The notes below the pieces were generated by a model. It was given only the letters and a program-made list of their open reading frames with translations. It did no database searches and was not told the DNA's origin. This document shows positions 9,746 to 18,586 of a stretch of DNA of 64,000 nt, one piece after another. A program made the position numbers and the translations under genes. The stretch's first letter is position 1. Every line of letters starts with the position of its first letter. The DNA lies in assembly GCA_965230225.1 (NCBI GenBank), contig CBDDKM010000010.1, positions 868,001-932,000 of the forward strand. The letters are read 5' to 3'. Origin of the DNA: CALSMU01 sp965230225 (GTDB lineage Bacteria > Bacteroidota > Bacteroidia > Flavobacteriales_D > Parvicellaceae).

Positions 9746-12031
9746 ATGATTCGATATTTCATTCTTTCTATATTCAGTTTATCATGCCTTATTAGTTTTT
9801 CGCAAGAATTCGGGAGTATGCGAGGGCTTGTTACCAGAACATCGGACTATACCCCTATTGAAGGAGTTACCATATATATTAAACAGGACTCTGTTTTGAT
9901 TGACTCCACAGTTACTAATACAAGTGGACGATTTTCTATTGACAATATCAAAACAGGCTCTTACAAAGTAATAGCATTGAAAAAGAAATACAGTGATCTA
10001 AACATTAATCAGATTGTAATTCAGAATCATCAAACCACCCATTTTAACTTTAAACTCACTAAAGGAAATTCATCTTTGTCCAGCGGACATACTCCTCAAA
10101 ACGGAATTCCAGATGGCAGCGGAACAGGAACGGCAGTACAAGACCCTTTTCCAAATTTATCTCAATTGAACTCTTCCAATTTATCCTGCGTAGAAATCGT
10201 TACCTATAAAACTGCATTGATTGATAAAAATGGTGGTGCTAGTGGAAGCACAATTACCAGGGAAGATATAGCCAGACTACCCGGTAGAAACGCTGAAAGT
10301 ATAGCTACAACTATTGGAGGTGTTCAATCAAACGGTAACGGAGAAATTATCTCCATTAGAGGTGCCAGAAAAGATGCTAATGCCTATTATTTGGATGGAA
10401 TGAGAGTAAGAAACCTCAACGGTTTACCTAAATCTTCCATTAACTCGGTTACTACTTACACCGGAGGAATACCAGCCAATTATGGAGATGCTACCGGAGG
10501 TATTATTTCAGTCACTACTAAAAGCAGCCCCAACACTTTGTACACAAGTCCACGTTTCAGGTCCAATGCTTCCTATTACGAACCTCCGCATTACGAAGAT
10601 TTCAACACAGAATCTTATGAAGTATTTTACGAAAACGAATTTTTAACACCAGAAAACGAACCACTATCTACCTTCTCAATAGATGTAGACAATGCCTCTT
10701 ACAGCAATGTTAGAAGAATCCTTAACTCCGGCAGATTACCCGGACCAGGAGCAGTAAGAACAGAAGAACTGATTAATTATTTTCAGTACAACTATGAAGT
10801 CCCTGATTCACGAGAGAATCCAATTGCTATCCATACCGAACTTGGAACTTGCCCATGGAACAAAAACAACCAATTACTTAAAATCGGTTTAAAGGGCTAC
10901 GAAATTCCTAAAGATAACTTAGCACCAAGTAACCTTGTATTTCTAATCGATGTGAGTGGTTCTATGTCCTACTGGAACAAACTTCCTTTACTAAAGCAAG
11001 CCATGAAACTTCTTACAAAAAACCTTAGAGAAGAAGATCGTGTTTCGATTGTAGTCTACGCCGGAAGCAGTGGGATGGTACTACCTCCAACATCGGGAAA
11101 GCACAAAGGCAAAATAAACATTGCGATTAACCAACTTGAGTCAGGTGGTTCAACCAATGGAGCAGCGGGAATTAATTTAGCCTATCAACTGGCAGAAGAG
11201 CACTTCATAAAAGACGGTAACAATCGGGTAATTTTAGCTACGGATGGAGATTTTAATGTTGGAACCACAAGTAATGATGAACTAGAACAATTAATAGAGG
11301 AAAAAAGAAAGACAGGTGTTTTCTTAACCACTCTTGGGTTCGGAATGGGAAATTATCAGGACGACCGAATGGAAATGCTGGCAGATAAAGGAAATGGAAA
11401 TTACTTCTACATTGACAACATAAGAGAAGCCAAAAAAGTATTGGTAACAGAATTGTTTGGAACCATTTACACCATTGCTAAAGATGTAAAGCTCCAATTA
11501 GAATTTAACCCTACTCAAGTTAAAGGTTATAGACTGGTTGGATATGAAAACCGATTACTGGCAGCACAAGATTTTAACAATGACCTTAAGGACGCAGGAG
11601 AATTAGGTTCGGGGCATACTGTTACTGCCTTGTACGAACTGATTCCTACTTCGTCCAAACATGAAATACCAAACTCTGACGTAGACACACTGAGGTATCA
11701 AACTCCGGCATTAACCAACACGGCCGCAACAGATGAACTAGTTCAGATAAAATGCCGATACAAACTTCCAGAATCAGATACCAGTACACTAGTGGTAAGG
11801 CAGGTTAAAAATGAAAACAGCACTTTATCGAACGATTACTATTTTGCCGCCTCGGTTGCTGCTTACGGAATGTTATTAAGAAAGTCTGACTTTATTGGCG
11901 ACTATACTTTTTCAGAAGTATACACATTAGCTAAAAGAAGCAAAGGAGATGACCCCAACGAATACCGATCTGAATTTTTAAGTCTGGTAAAAACGGCCAG
12001 GACTAACAGTAAAATTGACAAGGTTAATTAA
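9746..12031 (+). CDS. YfbK-like von Willebrand factor A protein with carboxypeptidase-regulatory and TonB-plug domains
   Basis: 761 residues. Signal peptide (ends near SFSQ, residue 19), a carboxypeptidase-D-regulatory-like domain (about 23-105: GLVTRTSDYTPIEGVTIYI), a TonB plug-like domain (about 165-262: TREDIARLPGRNAES, ISIRGARKDANAYYLDG, GGIPANYGDATGG) and then, without any beta-barrel, a YfbK-type VWA region. The VWA domain has an intact MIDAS motif, D402-V-S404-G-S406, a conserved T in the SGGSTNG loop and ATDGDFNVG. VWA proteins of this type bind a metal and a protein partner; the function in Bacteroidetes is not known to me. The fusion of a receptor plug to a VWA domain suggests docking at a TonB-dependent receptor or at the envelope. 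Single gene, closed by a hairpin at 12037-12065. Confidence 0.85.
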   Translation: MIRYFILSIFSLSCLISFSQEFGSMRGLVTRTSDYTPIEGVTIYIKQDSVLIDSTVTNTSGRFSIDNIKTGSYKVIALKKKYSDLNINQIVIQNHQTTHFNFKLTKGNSSLSSGHTPQNGIPDGSGTGTAVQDPFPNLSQLNSSNLSCVEIVTYKTALIDKNGGASGSTITREDIARLPGRNAESIATTIGGVQSNGNGEIISIRGARKDANAYYLDGMRVRNLNGLPKSSINSVTTYTGGIPANYGDATGGIISVTTKSSPNTLYTSPRFRSNASYYEPPHYEDFNTESYEVFYENEFLTPENEPLSTFSIDVDNASYSNVRRILNSGRLPGPGAVRTEELINYFQYNYEVPDSRENPIAIHTELGTCPWNKNNQLLKIGLKGYEIPKDNLAPSNLVFLIDVSGSMSYWNKLPLLKQAMKLLTKNLREEDRVSIVVYAGSSGMVLPPTSGKHKGKINIAINQLESGGSTNGAAGINLAYQLAEEHFIKDGNNRVILATDGDFNVGTTSNDELEQLIEEKRKTGVFLTTLGFGMGNYQDDRMEMLADKGNGNYFYIDNIREAKKVLVTELFGTIYTIAKDVKLQLEFNPTQVKGYRLVGYENRLLAAQDFNNDLKDAGELGSGHTVTALYELIPTSSKHEIPNSDVDTLRYQTPALTNTAATDELVQIKCRYKLPESDTSTLVVRQVKNENSTLSNDYYFAASVAAYGMLLRKSDFIGDYTFSEVYTLAKRSKGDDPNEYRSEFLSLVKTARTNSKIDKVN

Positions 12032-12036
12032 TGATT

Positions 12037-12065
12037 AAAGCCCGGCTCTAACTACACCGGGCTTT
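12037..12065. terminator. Hairpin between convergent genes
   Basis: AAAGCCCGG and CCGGGCTTT form a perfect 9-bp stem around an 11-nt loop, in the 82-bp gap between the stop of the VWA gene and the stop of the S74 gene on the other strand. It lacks a long T-run on either side, so it may end transcription from the VWA gene only partially. It could serve both directions. Confidence 0.65.
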
Positions 12066-12113
12066 AACTACTAACTACCACACCACTTTTATCGCAGTGG
12101 TTACGAAAAGCTA

Positions 12114-13385
12114 TTATTTCTTCTCAGAGATTTGGTCAATCTCTTTTCTCAATTCTTCGATTTCTTTTTGCTGTTCCTTCACTGCTTGAAATAATACGGA
12201 AACCACTGCTTCGTAATTCATCATTACTCTACCGGTTTCTTCATCTGTTTGAACAGTTTCTGGCATGTATTGGGCAATGTCCTGAGCTATGAATCCATAT
12301 CTCCAACTGGTATCAGCATCACAAACAGGTTCTGCTCCTTCCCAATACAATTTATTTAATCTCCATTTAAAGGCTTTAGGTTGTACAGATTTAACCACAT
12401 CTAATGCATTAATTCTGTTTGGAAGAGGAGTAATATCTTTTTTGTAAGTACTATCACTCACAGTATATGTTGTACTGAAATAAGTATATCTAGAGTACAA
12501 ATCCTGGAAGGCGTTACCGCCACTACCTAATCTAGCGTATGACCCTCCAGGAGTTGGATAAATTCTTCTTTCGTTATCAACATAAAAGTTATTTCTTGCT
12601 CTAATGTCTCCATTTACATCTAAATCGTATGCCGGTGCTGTGGTATGTACCCCCACATCTCCTCCTTGAAGAGCTATACGATCTGCAGCATATATCGTTA
12701 AATCATCGTCGCTATCCTCATCGAGGTAAACATAATCTCCATCCCCGAAATTCAAACGAGCTCCCGATCCATAAGTATCCGGTCCTTCCAACCTTAAAAC
12801 ATTATCAGAAGTGGTATTATCTACATGCACCTTATGTGATGGAGAGGTTGTTCCAACACCTGTATTTCCGGTAGATGAACACAACCAGGTTTCACCTGAC
12901 ACCTGTAAACCGACATCTGTTCCGGTTGCTCCACCAGCTGCCCTATATGTTCCATTAATGACAACTTTGTATCCACTTGGAGGAGATAAATGAATATTAC
13001 TATTAGCGGACATTACACGTCCTTGAATGGTCATGTCTCCCCAACTGGAGGAACCAAATAAGGTAGAGGTAGATCCACAACCCGGACAATCAAACAAAAC
13101 TCCACCGGAGATGTATTGATTTCCTTGCAAGTTTAGTTCATAACTCCCTGGATTGTTCGTTCCAATTCCGACTTTTCCGTCGCTTCTTACAACAAACTGA
13201 TCTGTACCTCCGCTATTTTTAACTTTTAGTCCGTATTGACTTGAGGTACTTCCTGTAGATTTAACATCTAAAACAGTGTTGGCATCTGGGGCCGATCCAT
13301 CGGTGTTAATTCCAACCCCCTGAGCATAAACTCCTACACTAAAAGGTAAAACCAGTGCAAGAGTAGTTAGTAGTTTATGTGGCAT
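12114..13385 (-). CDS. Exported tail-fibre-like protein with C-terminal S74 intramolecular chaperone domain
   Basis: 423 residues. Signal peptide, then a GVGINTDGS opening and repeated GKVGIGT/NTGVGTTSPSHKVHVDN motifs typical of the stalk-like repeats of bacterial surface proteins in this phylum. The C-terminal third (from about residue 310) is a peptidase S74/endosialidase-type chaperone domain: SDSTYKKDI carries the Ser and the Lys five places later that form the self-cleavage dyad, followed by RYGFIAQDIAQYMPETV. A coiled coil (EQQKEIEELRKEIDQI) ends the protein. Such domains help trimeric fibres fold and then cut themselves off. No phage genes surround it, so I read it as a chromosomal surface fibre. 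The N-terminus resembles the protein at 62435-63724. Confidence 0.85.
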   Translation of the reverse strand: MPHKLLTTLALVLPFSVGVYAQGVGINTDGSAPDANTVLDVKSTGSTSSQYGLKVKNSGGTDQFVVRSDGKVGIGTNNPGSYELNLQGNQYISGGVLFDCPGCGSTSTLFGSSSWGDMTIQGRVMSANSNIHLSPPSGYKVVINGTYRAAGGATGTDVGLQVSGETWLCSSTGNTGVGTTSPSHKVHVDNTTSDNVLRLEGPDTYGSGARLNFGDGDYVYLDEDSDDDLTIYAADRIALQGGDVGVHTTAPAYDLDVNGDIRARNNFYVDNERRIYPTPGGSYARLGSGGNAFQDLYSRYTYFSTTYTVSDSTYKKDITPLPNRINALDVVKSVQPKAFKWRLNKLYWEGAEPVCDADTSWRYGFIAQDIAQYMPETVQTDEETGRVMMNYEAVVSVLFQAVKEQQKEIEELRKEIDQISEKK

Positions 13386-13543
13386 TTCGTGGCGTTATTT
13401 ATGCTGCTGGTCAGGCAGCGAATTATCATAGTTCACCACAAAGAACTTTAAGTTTCAAAACAGATCAAAAAAAAGTAGGGCTACCCAGGGGCTACACACC
13501 CATTAATCACTGATTTACTGTGTTTTACACCGCAACTATTTTA

Positions 13544-15313
13544 CTATAAATAGTTTTTCAAAAACCCTACCACATCAACATTTTCGGACAAATTCAGCTT
13601 CTTTCGAAGACGATATCTAGCCATCTTTGCTCCCTTTGGAGAAATGTTTTTTAATGTAGCAATTTCTTTATTCGTAAGTCCTAATGCAATTAATCCACTA
13701 AGTTGTTTATCGTAATTGGTTAAGTTTGGAAAATCGGTTTCCAATCTGCTAAAAAAAGCACTGTTAATGGTTTCCAAATTTTCCTGAAACGTTGCCAGAT
13801 TTTTATCCGTTACAAACTGAGATTTTGCGTATTGAATTACTTCCCTTAATTCATTAAGATCTTTAGGGTCTTTTATCTGACTGAGCTTATTTAATATTTC
13901 TTCGGTATACTCTTTCTTTCTGGAGATATCCATGGCTAAGCTGGTTAGGTCCTTATTCTTTAATTCCAGTTCCTGACTTAATCTTAACTTCTCGTTTTCT
14001 GCCAGTTTCCTCTTCATTTCCTTTATACGCACTTCTCTTTTTCTAGCATCCAGTCTCTTTTTATTGACGACCCAAAAAACAACAATGAGCAAACAGGCAA
14101 TAATCACCGTAAACAACAATATGAGTCGTGTTTGAAAGGTTTCCTGTTCGGCTGCCAAAGCTTCTTTTTCCTTATTCTTTACTCTTGATTTCTCCAGAGC
14201 AATTTCCGACTCAGCATGAGACAACCTGAAATCTCCAATTAACTGAGTATTTAATTTGTCCTTACTGGTTTGAATTTCTATGATTGAATCTCTAAACAAC
14301 TCAAATTGCTTCAAGTATACTATTGCTTTATCGGATTCACCTTCCAATTCGTACATCGTTCCTTTAATACGGGAAAGTTTAGCTTTTTGCTCCAGGCTAA
14401 ACTCATTTCCCAACTTGCCCTCCAAAGAGTCAATTAACAAACCTACTTCAAAAGTTGAACCACTAGACAAATACATTTTGGCCAACTCCAAACCATTGTG
14501 AACCTGACTGTGCTGCTGTTTAAGTAAGTAGCTTAGTTTATAGTCTACTAGCATATTGGGTAATGCAAGTTTCCACTCCCCTTTTTTAGCATGAACGGTA
14601 GCAATGTTCCCTCTTAAAAAGCCATAAAGGATACTATCATTTTGATTCCACTTCTCTTTGTTCTCCAATACTTCAATACCGTAATGATAATACAAATGGG
14701 CGCTATCCAATTCTCCTTGCTGATAGAAAGTAAACCCCAGATTATTATAGGAGCTATACTCCATCTTATCATCTTTAGCTTCTTTCCCTGTCTCTAAAGC
14801 ATATTTATAATTCTTTATGGCATTGGGATAATCTTCTACTTTGAGGTACAGCCCGGCAAGGTCAGAATATGAAAAATATTGATGCGTATACTCTCCGTTC
14901 TCCCTCTGAAACTGAGCTACACTTTCCATGTATTGGATGGCTACATCTACAGCGCCGATATCATCCAGTATTTCTGCTGCAATTCTGTAAATCCCCACAG
15001 AATCCTTTGGATACTTTGGCAATTCTGTCTCCAGAGCTGTAATCACATGCTTAACGGAATTATCTAACCTCCCTGCTGTCTTCTCGGCTTTTGCCAAAAG
15101 CACCCTCAGCATTAAGACTCCATGTTGATAGCCATTATCCTGGCATTCTAACATGAGTTCCTCCCCCTGTTTTATTGCTTCTTCCGGTTGATCAATCCTA
15201 ATGGCGTCGGCAGCTTGAATTCGCTTATCGATAGACTCAAATTTTTGAGTATGACCGATCAAAGCGATTAACATTACCACCAGGCCGCAGCAATATCTAA
15301 TGCATTGAAGCAT
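13544..15313 (-). CDS. Membrane TPR sensor with cytoplasmic LuxR-type DNA-binding domain
   Basis: 589 residues. Signal peptide or N-terminal anchor (about 1-22), periplasmic TPR-like helices (about 40-370), one transmembrane helix (about 395-417, LILLFTVIIACLLIVVFWVV), a cytoplasmic coiled coil (KRKLAENEKLRLSQELELKN) and a C-terminal helix-turn-helix of LuxR/GerE type (about 530-589: ALGLTNKEIATLKNISPKGAKMARYRLRKKL). There is no kinase or receiver domain, so it looks like a one-component regulator that senses an envelope signal through its TPRs. Proteins of this layout are common in Bacteroidetes; targets are unknown. It stands alone, with 158 bp to the S74 gene downstream and 300 bp of non-coding DNA upstream. 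Confidence 0.85.
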   Translation of the reverse strand: MLQCIRYCCGLVVMLIALIGHTQKFESIDKRIQAADAIRIDQPEEAIKQGEELMLECQDNGYQHGVLMLRVLLAKAEKTAGRLDNSVKHVITALETELPKYPKDSVGIYRIAAEILDDIGAVDVAIQYMESVAQFQRENGEYTHQYFSYSDLAGLYLKVEDYPNAIKNYKYALETGKEAKDDKMEYSSYNNLGFTFYQQGELDSAHLYYHYGIEVLENKEKWNQNDSILYGFLRGNIATVHAKKGEWKLALPNMLVDYKLSYLLKQQHSQVHNGLELAKMYLSSGSTFEVGLLIDSLEGKLGNEFSLEQKAKLSRIKGTMYELEGESDKAIVYLKQFELFRDSIIEIQTSKDKLNTQLIGDFRLSHAESEIALEKSRVKNKEKEALAAEQETFQTRLILLFTVIIACLLIVVFWVVNKKRLDARKREVRIKEMKRKLAENEKLRLSQELELKNKDLTSLAMDISRKKEYTEEILNKLSQIKDPKDLNELREVIQYAKSQFVTDKNLATFQENLETINSAFFSRLETDFPNLTNYDKQLSGLIALGLTNKEIATLKNISPKGAKMARYRLRKKLNLSENVDVVGFLKNYL

Positions 15314-15613
15314 ATAATTTAGTTTCGTAGTTAGTAGTTAAATGAATGGCGTTCGTTCAAATTCAAATCTATGAAAACAAGATTCTTAGAAAAAATAAAG
15401 AGAACACCTTCGTACTGATAAATACTATTCATTATTGGGTTCCTTTCTTACTTAATTTGACACTAAAAATTATTTTCACCACCAAAACAAAACTATCTAC
15501 TTTATTATAGTTCATTTTTAGATTTAAAAATATTGGAATGCTAATTCTCATCGGCACAAAACAAAAAAGGTGATCAGATCGACCACCTTTTAAATTATAT
15601 ATCAACACTTTAT
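15314..15613. other. 300-bp intergenic region between two minus-strand genes
   Basis: Holds the terminator of the upstream unit (15565-15591) and the promoter region of the TPR/LuxR gene. On the minus strand a TAGATTTG (15367-15374) fits the -7 consensus TAnnTTTG, but I see no matching TTTG at the right distance. Two minus-strand reading frames of 27 and 33 codons exist, but neither has features that make it convincing as a gene. Confidence 0.4.
15565..15591 (-). terminator. Rho-independent terminator of the barrel/LVIVD unit
   Basis: AAAAGGTG and CACCTTTT form an 8-bp stem around an 11-nt loop, flanked by an A-run that reads as a T-run on the minus strand. It sits 22 bp behind the stop of the gene at 15614-16378. 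Confidence 0.8.
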
Positions 15614-16378
15614 CTACTTTCCAAATTCAAATCCCCAGGTCATCACTACTCGATTAAACCATACATTAAAGTCAATATCCGAAACTGCATTAGAAGAGAA
15701 GTTACGGTGACTTCCCTGAGCATAAGAGGTATACTGACTCAATTCCACATAGTGTTTAAATCGTCCTTTAGAAGGGAACGAAACTCCAATGGCTCCATCG
15801 AGAGTGATACCATCTTTTATACTGGTCATACCCCAATCCATAATGTTATTGGCGTACCCCGCCTTTCCTTTAACATATATCCTTCTCAGCCCCTGTGTTA
15901 AATCAAACTTGGCCTGAGCATACATTGGGAAGGAATTAACGTCTACAAAGTGAAAATCGGAAGAGGTGGTAAACCAAAATGAATTTCTGTGAAATCCAAT
16001 ACCGAGTCCCAATTCGAGTCTTGGCGTAAAATGCCTGCTATAGGATAGATCCATGTTGAAGTGCTCATCAGCGACTCCTATAGAATAGTTGAATGCACCA
16101 CCTGTCTTGTAATGGAACTTTCTTTTTTTATACAATGAAATCTGATCCGGATGATATTCTCTTCTGATAAGAGAAGGACGAATGGTAATAATATCTCCAT
16201 TGCTAATCTTTACCAGTCTCCCCATTTCATCTTGCCCTTCATAGGTTCCAACAAAACGGGCACCATCTTTAAGTTTTAGAATGGTTCCTCCTTCGATGGG
16301 CTGATTTTTTTGAGCATAGCAAAGTGTTTGCAATAACATGACTGCAAACACCAAGCTTGTATTCAAAATTTTATTCAC
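15614..16378 (-). CDS. Putative outer-membrane beta-barrel protein, unknown function
   Basis: 254 residues with a signal peptide (cleavage near CYAQ). A short N-terminal region (LKLKDGARFVGTYEG...NGDIITI) looks like a small SH3- or Sm-like beta unit. From about residue 85 the sequence alternates polar and aromatic residues as in an 8-10 strand outer-membrane barrel and ends in WGFEFGK, with an aromatic near the C-terminus as usual for such barrels. It starts 16 bp after the stop of the LVIVD lipoprotein gene and is probably co-transcribed with it. I do not recognise a named family beyond outer membrane beta-barrel protein. Confidence 0.7.
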   Translation of the reverse strand: MNKILNTSLVFAVMLLQTLCYAQKNQPIEGGTILKLKDGARFVGTYEGQDEMGRLVKISNGDIITIRPSLIRREYHPDQISLYKKRKFHYKTGGAFNYSIGVADEHFNMDLSYSRHFTPRLELGLGIGFHRNSFWFTTSSDFHFVDVNSFPMYAQAKFDLTQGLRRIYVKGKAGYANNIMDWGMTSIKDGITLDGAIGVSFPSKGRFKHYVELSQYTSYAQGSHRNFSSNAVSDIDFNVWFNRVVMTWGFEFGK

Positions 16379-16394
16379 TAAGAAGCAGAGCTAA

Positions 16395-17654
16395 TTAATA
16401 ATTAATGCTGCTTAAGAAAGTAATGTCCATTGGGTTAGCATCCACCTGATACAATTCTAATCCATTGCTGCTGGTTGTTAGAATCATATTAGGAATGGTT
16501 GGGTGCTCCATAATATCATACACCTCATTTGGCTCTGTTGTAAGATGAACTGGGTTTTGAGGATCAGTTACATCAAAAATAGCCAACCCATTAGCTCCTT
16601 CTCCAACATACAGTTTATTATCAATGATACACATTCCGTAAGGACTGTTCATTGGAATATTCTGGATTGGACTAGGGTTATTCAGGTTATCGATGTTCAA
16701 CACTACTAAAGTATTGTCATCTCCGCTACATCCTCCAAATGCACCAGCACGTAAAGTTAAGTAAGCTACACTTCCGTGAGGTAATACCGGATCGCACGAT
16801 GTTGGGTGAAAATACTCTGAAAGGTAATAAGGGTTTTCCGGGTTAGTAGCATCTAACACCACCATAGAAGTTTGTGTTCCGATAAACAAGTTATTTCCTT
16901 CCGGATAAATGGTTTCCATCTCATTAGAAACATATTGATTTCCAATGTAAGCCATTGCAGATGCTCCATCCTGAAAAGTATGCATTCTGTCGTTTCCGAT
17001 AACATATACATAATCATCTAGCAACGCTATTTTATTCAACGTTCCTTTAATCTCGGTACTATTTCCTGCAAACGAAGAAGGTACAGAAGATGGTGGAATC
17101 AATTGATTCAAGTAATCATAATACAGGTAATCTGTATTTTGAAGTGTCATGGCTTCAGGACTTCCAATTTCGAAGGTCTCTGTTACCACATCGAAATCAA
17201 AACCAAGTAGCATGTTACCATCCTGATCCATAATAGGATCTCCAAAGGCATACTCTACTCTATCTACCAATGTAGGAGCAGATAAGTCCGAAATATCAAT
17301 TTTAAGGAAATCGTATTGAGACTCTGCGTAAACATAGTTTTTGTCTACGTAAAACTCTTTGGTGAACGGTAGTTGAATGAACCCAACGCTAACTGGATTA
17401 CTTGGATCGTTGTTGTCGTAAACATGGATCCCTTCGTTTTCTTCTCCGATTAGGATAAAATCATCTCCAATGAATATTTTACCTGGATCGTCGATACTTT
17501 TAGGAGGGGCAGTTAAAGCAGTTGCTCTTACAGCATCAATATCACCATAAACAGCTGTTGCCTTGTTATAGGTCATGCTAACTTCTCCCTTGTTCTTTGT
17601 ACAGGCCGAAAAAATTAGCGCCAGCCCGATTACAAACAAAAAATTAGATTTCAT
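16395..17654 (-). CDS. LVIVD-repeat lipoprotein
   Basis: 419 residues. Lipoprotein signal with lipobox FSAC and acylated C18. The mature part holds LVIVD-type beta-propeller repeats, seen as GIHVYDNNDPSNPVSVG, MVVLDATNPENPYYLSE, TLVVLNIDNLNNPSPI and GLAIFDVTDPQNPVHLT. These repeats form propeller blades in surface proteins of many Bacteroidetes; ligands are mostly unknown. First gene of a two-gene unit with the barrel protein 16 bp downstream, which suggests that the lipoprotein and the barrel act together in the outer membrane. Its divergent neighbour is the PPOX gene. Confidence 0.85.
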   Translation of the reverse strand: MKSNFLFVIGLALIFSACTKNKGEVSMTYNKATAVYGDIDAVRATALTAPPKSIDDPGKIFIGDDFILIGEENEGIHVYDNNDPSNPVSVGFIQLPFTKEFYVDKNYVYAESQYDFLKIDISDLSAPTLVDRVEYAFGDPIMDQDGNMLLGFDFDVVTETFEIGSPEAMTLQNTDYLYYDYLNQLIPPSSVPSSFAGNSTEIKGTLNKIALLDDYVYVIGNDRMHTFQDGASAMAYIGNQYVSNEMETIYPEGNNLFIGTQTSMVVLDATNPENPYYLSEYFHPTSCDPVLPHGSVAYLTLRAGAFGGCSGDDNTLVVLNIDNLNNPSPIQNIPMNSPYGMCIIDNKLYVGEGANGLAIFDVTDPQNPVHLTTEPNEVYDIMEHPTIPNMILTTSSNGLELYQVDANPMDITFLSSINY

Positions 17655-17846
17655 AAGGAATTAAAATTTATGTAGTTAGTACTCTTAATAGAAGTCATTC
17701 GTTGACTCCGAGGTGCATTATAATAACTCAACACTACAACCTTTGTTGTCTTGCTGTTATAAACTTAAGAAAAATAAATCAATAACGCAACCTAACATTT
17801 CTTCCTTAGCCCTATGATTTACTGCACTTTACAAAGATTTCAAAGC

Positions 17847-17875
17847 GAAATGTTAAATTTTATTTTTAACATTTC
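17847..17875. promoter_or_regulatory. Inverted repeat between the divergent LVIVD and PPOX genes, candidate operator
   Basis: GAAATGTTAAA and TTTAACATTTC are perfect 11-bp arms with a 7-bp AT-rich centre, ending 56 bp before the PPOX start. A third TAACATTTC half-site occurs near 17793. There is no T-run and the arms are AT-rich, so an operator is more likely than a terminator. No regulator gene is adjacent. Confidence 0.4.
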
Positions 17876-17931
17876 AATCATATACCATAGCTCTAATTGA
17901 ATGCTTAATTTTACCACTTAGAAATGAGCAA

Positions 17932-18537
17932 ATGAAAATAGAAAACAAGCAACAACTTAGAGATGTTTACAACCAACCAGGTGAAAGAGCGATTAGAAAA
18001 CAACTGAGTCAACTTGATGAACATTGCATCAACTTTATTCATCACGCTCCATTTGCCGTTATTTCTACTGTGAACCAAAATTTAGAAGCTGACGCCTCTC
18101 CCAGAGGGGGAAATAATGGATTTATTAAGGTAAAAGATGCGAATACCATTCTAATACCGGACTCCAGTGGTAACAATCGATTGGACAGTCTGAACAACAT
18201 ATTAGACACGGGCTCAATAGGGTTGTTGTTTATGATTCCCGGAATTAAAGAAACCCTTCGAGTAAATGGTAAAGCAACCATTACCACCTCTAAAGAATAC
18301 CTAAACCTTTTCGACGACGATTTTAAAGCACCCAAAGCTTGTATTGAAGTAAAAGTGAAAGAAGCATTTTTGCACTGTGCCAAAGCATTTATGAGGTCTA
18401 ACCTCTGGCAACCTGAGAACTGGAAGGACACCTACAGTTTCCCCACCATGGGACAAATGCTTAAAGATCAACTTGGGGGTAATGAGCCACCAGAGTCGAG
18501 AAAAGATATGGAAAATAGATACAAGAAAGACCTTTAA
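17932..18537 (+). CDS. PPOX-type FMN-dependent flavoprotein (MSMEG_1061/DR_2398-like family)
   Basis: 201 residues, with no signal peptide, so cytoplasmic. It has the split-barrel flavin-binding fold of pyridoxamine 5'-phosphate oxidase-like proteins: APFAVISTVNQNLEADASPRGG, ILIPDSSGNNRLDSLNNIL, GSIGLLFMIPGIKETLRVNGKA and a C-terminal LHCAKAFMRSNLW. These motifs match the family labelled MSMEG_1061 or DR_2398, about 200 residues long, with members that bind FMN or related deazaflavins. The substrate is unknown. Single gene with a palindrome upstream. Confidence 0.88.
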   Translation: MKIENKQQLRDVYNQPGERAIRKQLSQLDEHCINFIHHAPFAVISTVNQNLEADASPRGGNNGFIKVKDANTILIPDSSGNNRLDSLNNILDTGSIGLLFMIPGIKETLRVNGKATITTSKEYLNLFDDDFKAPKACIEVKVKEAFLHCAKAFMRSNLWQPENWKDTYSFPTMGQMLKDQLGGNEPPESRKDMENRYKKDL

Positions 18538-18586
18538 TTCAGAAGTGAATTAAACCAAATCTGCTTCCCGCAGTCTAACCCGTGTT

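Noticed and set aside
12114..13385. Prophage remnant because of the S74 tail-fibre domain
   Set aside because: It has a signal peptide and no capsid, tail, integrase or lysis genes nearby; such stalk proteins are common on the chromosome in this phylum.
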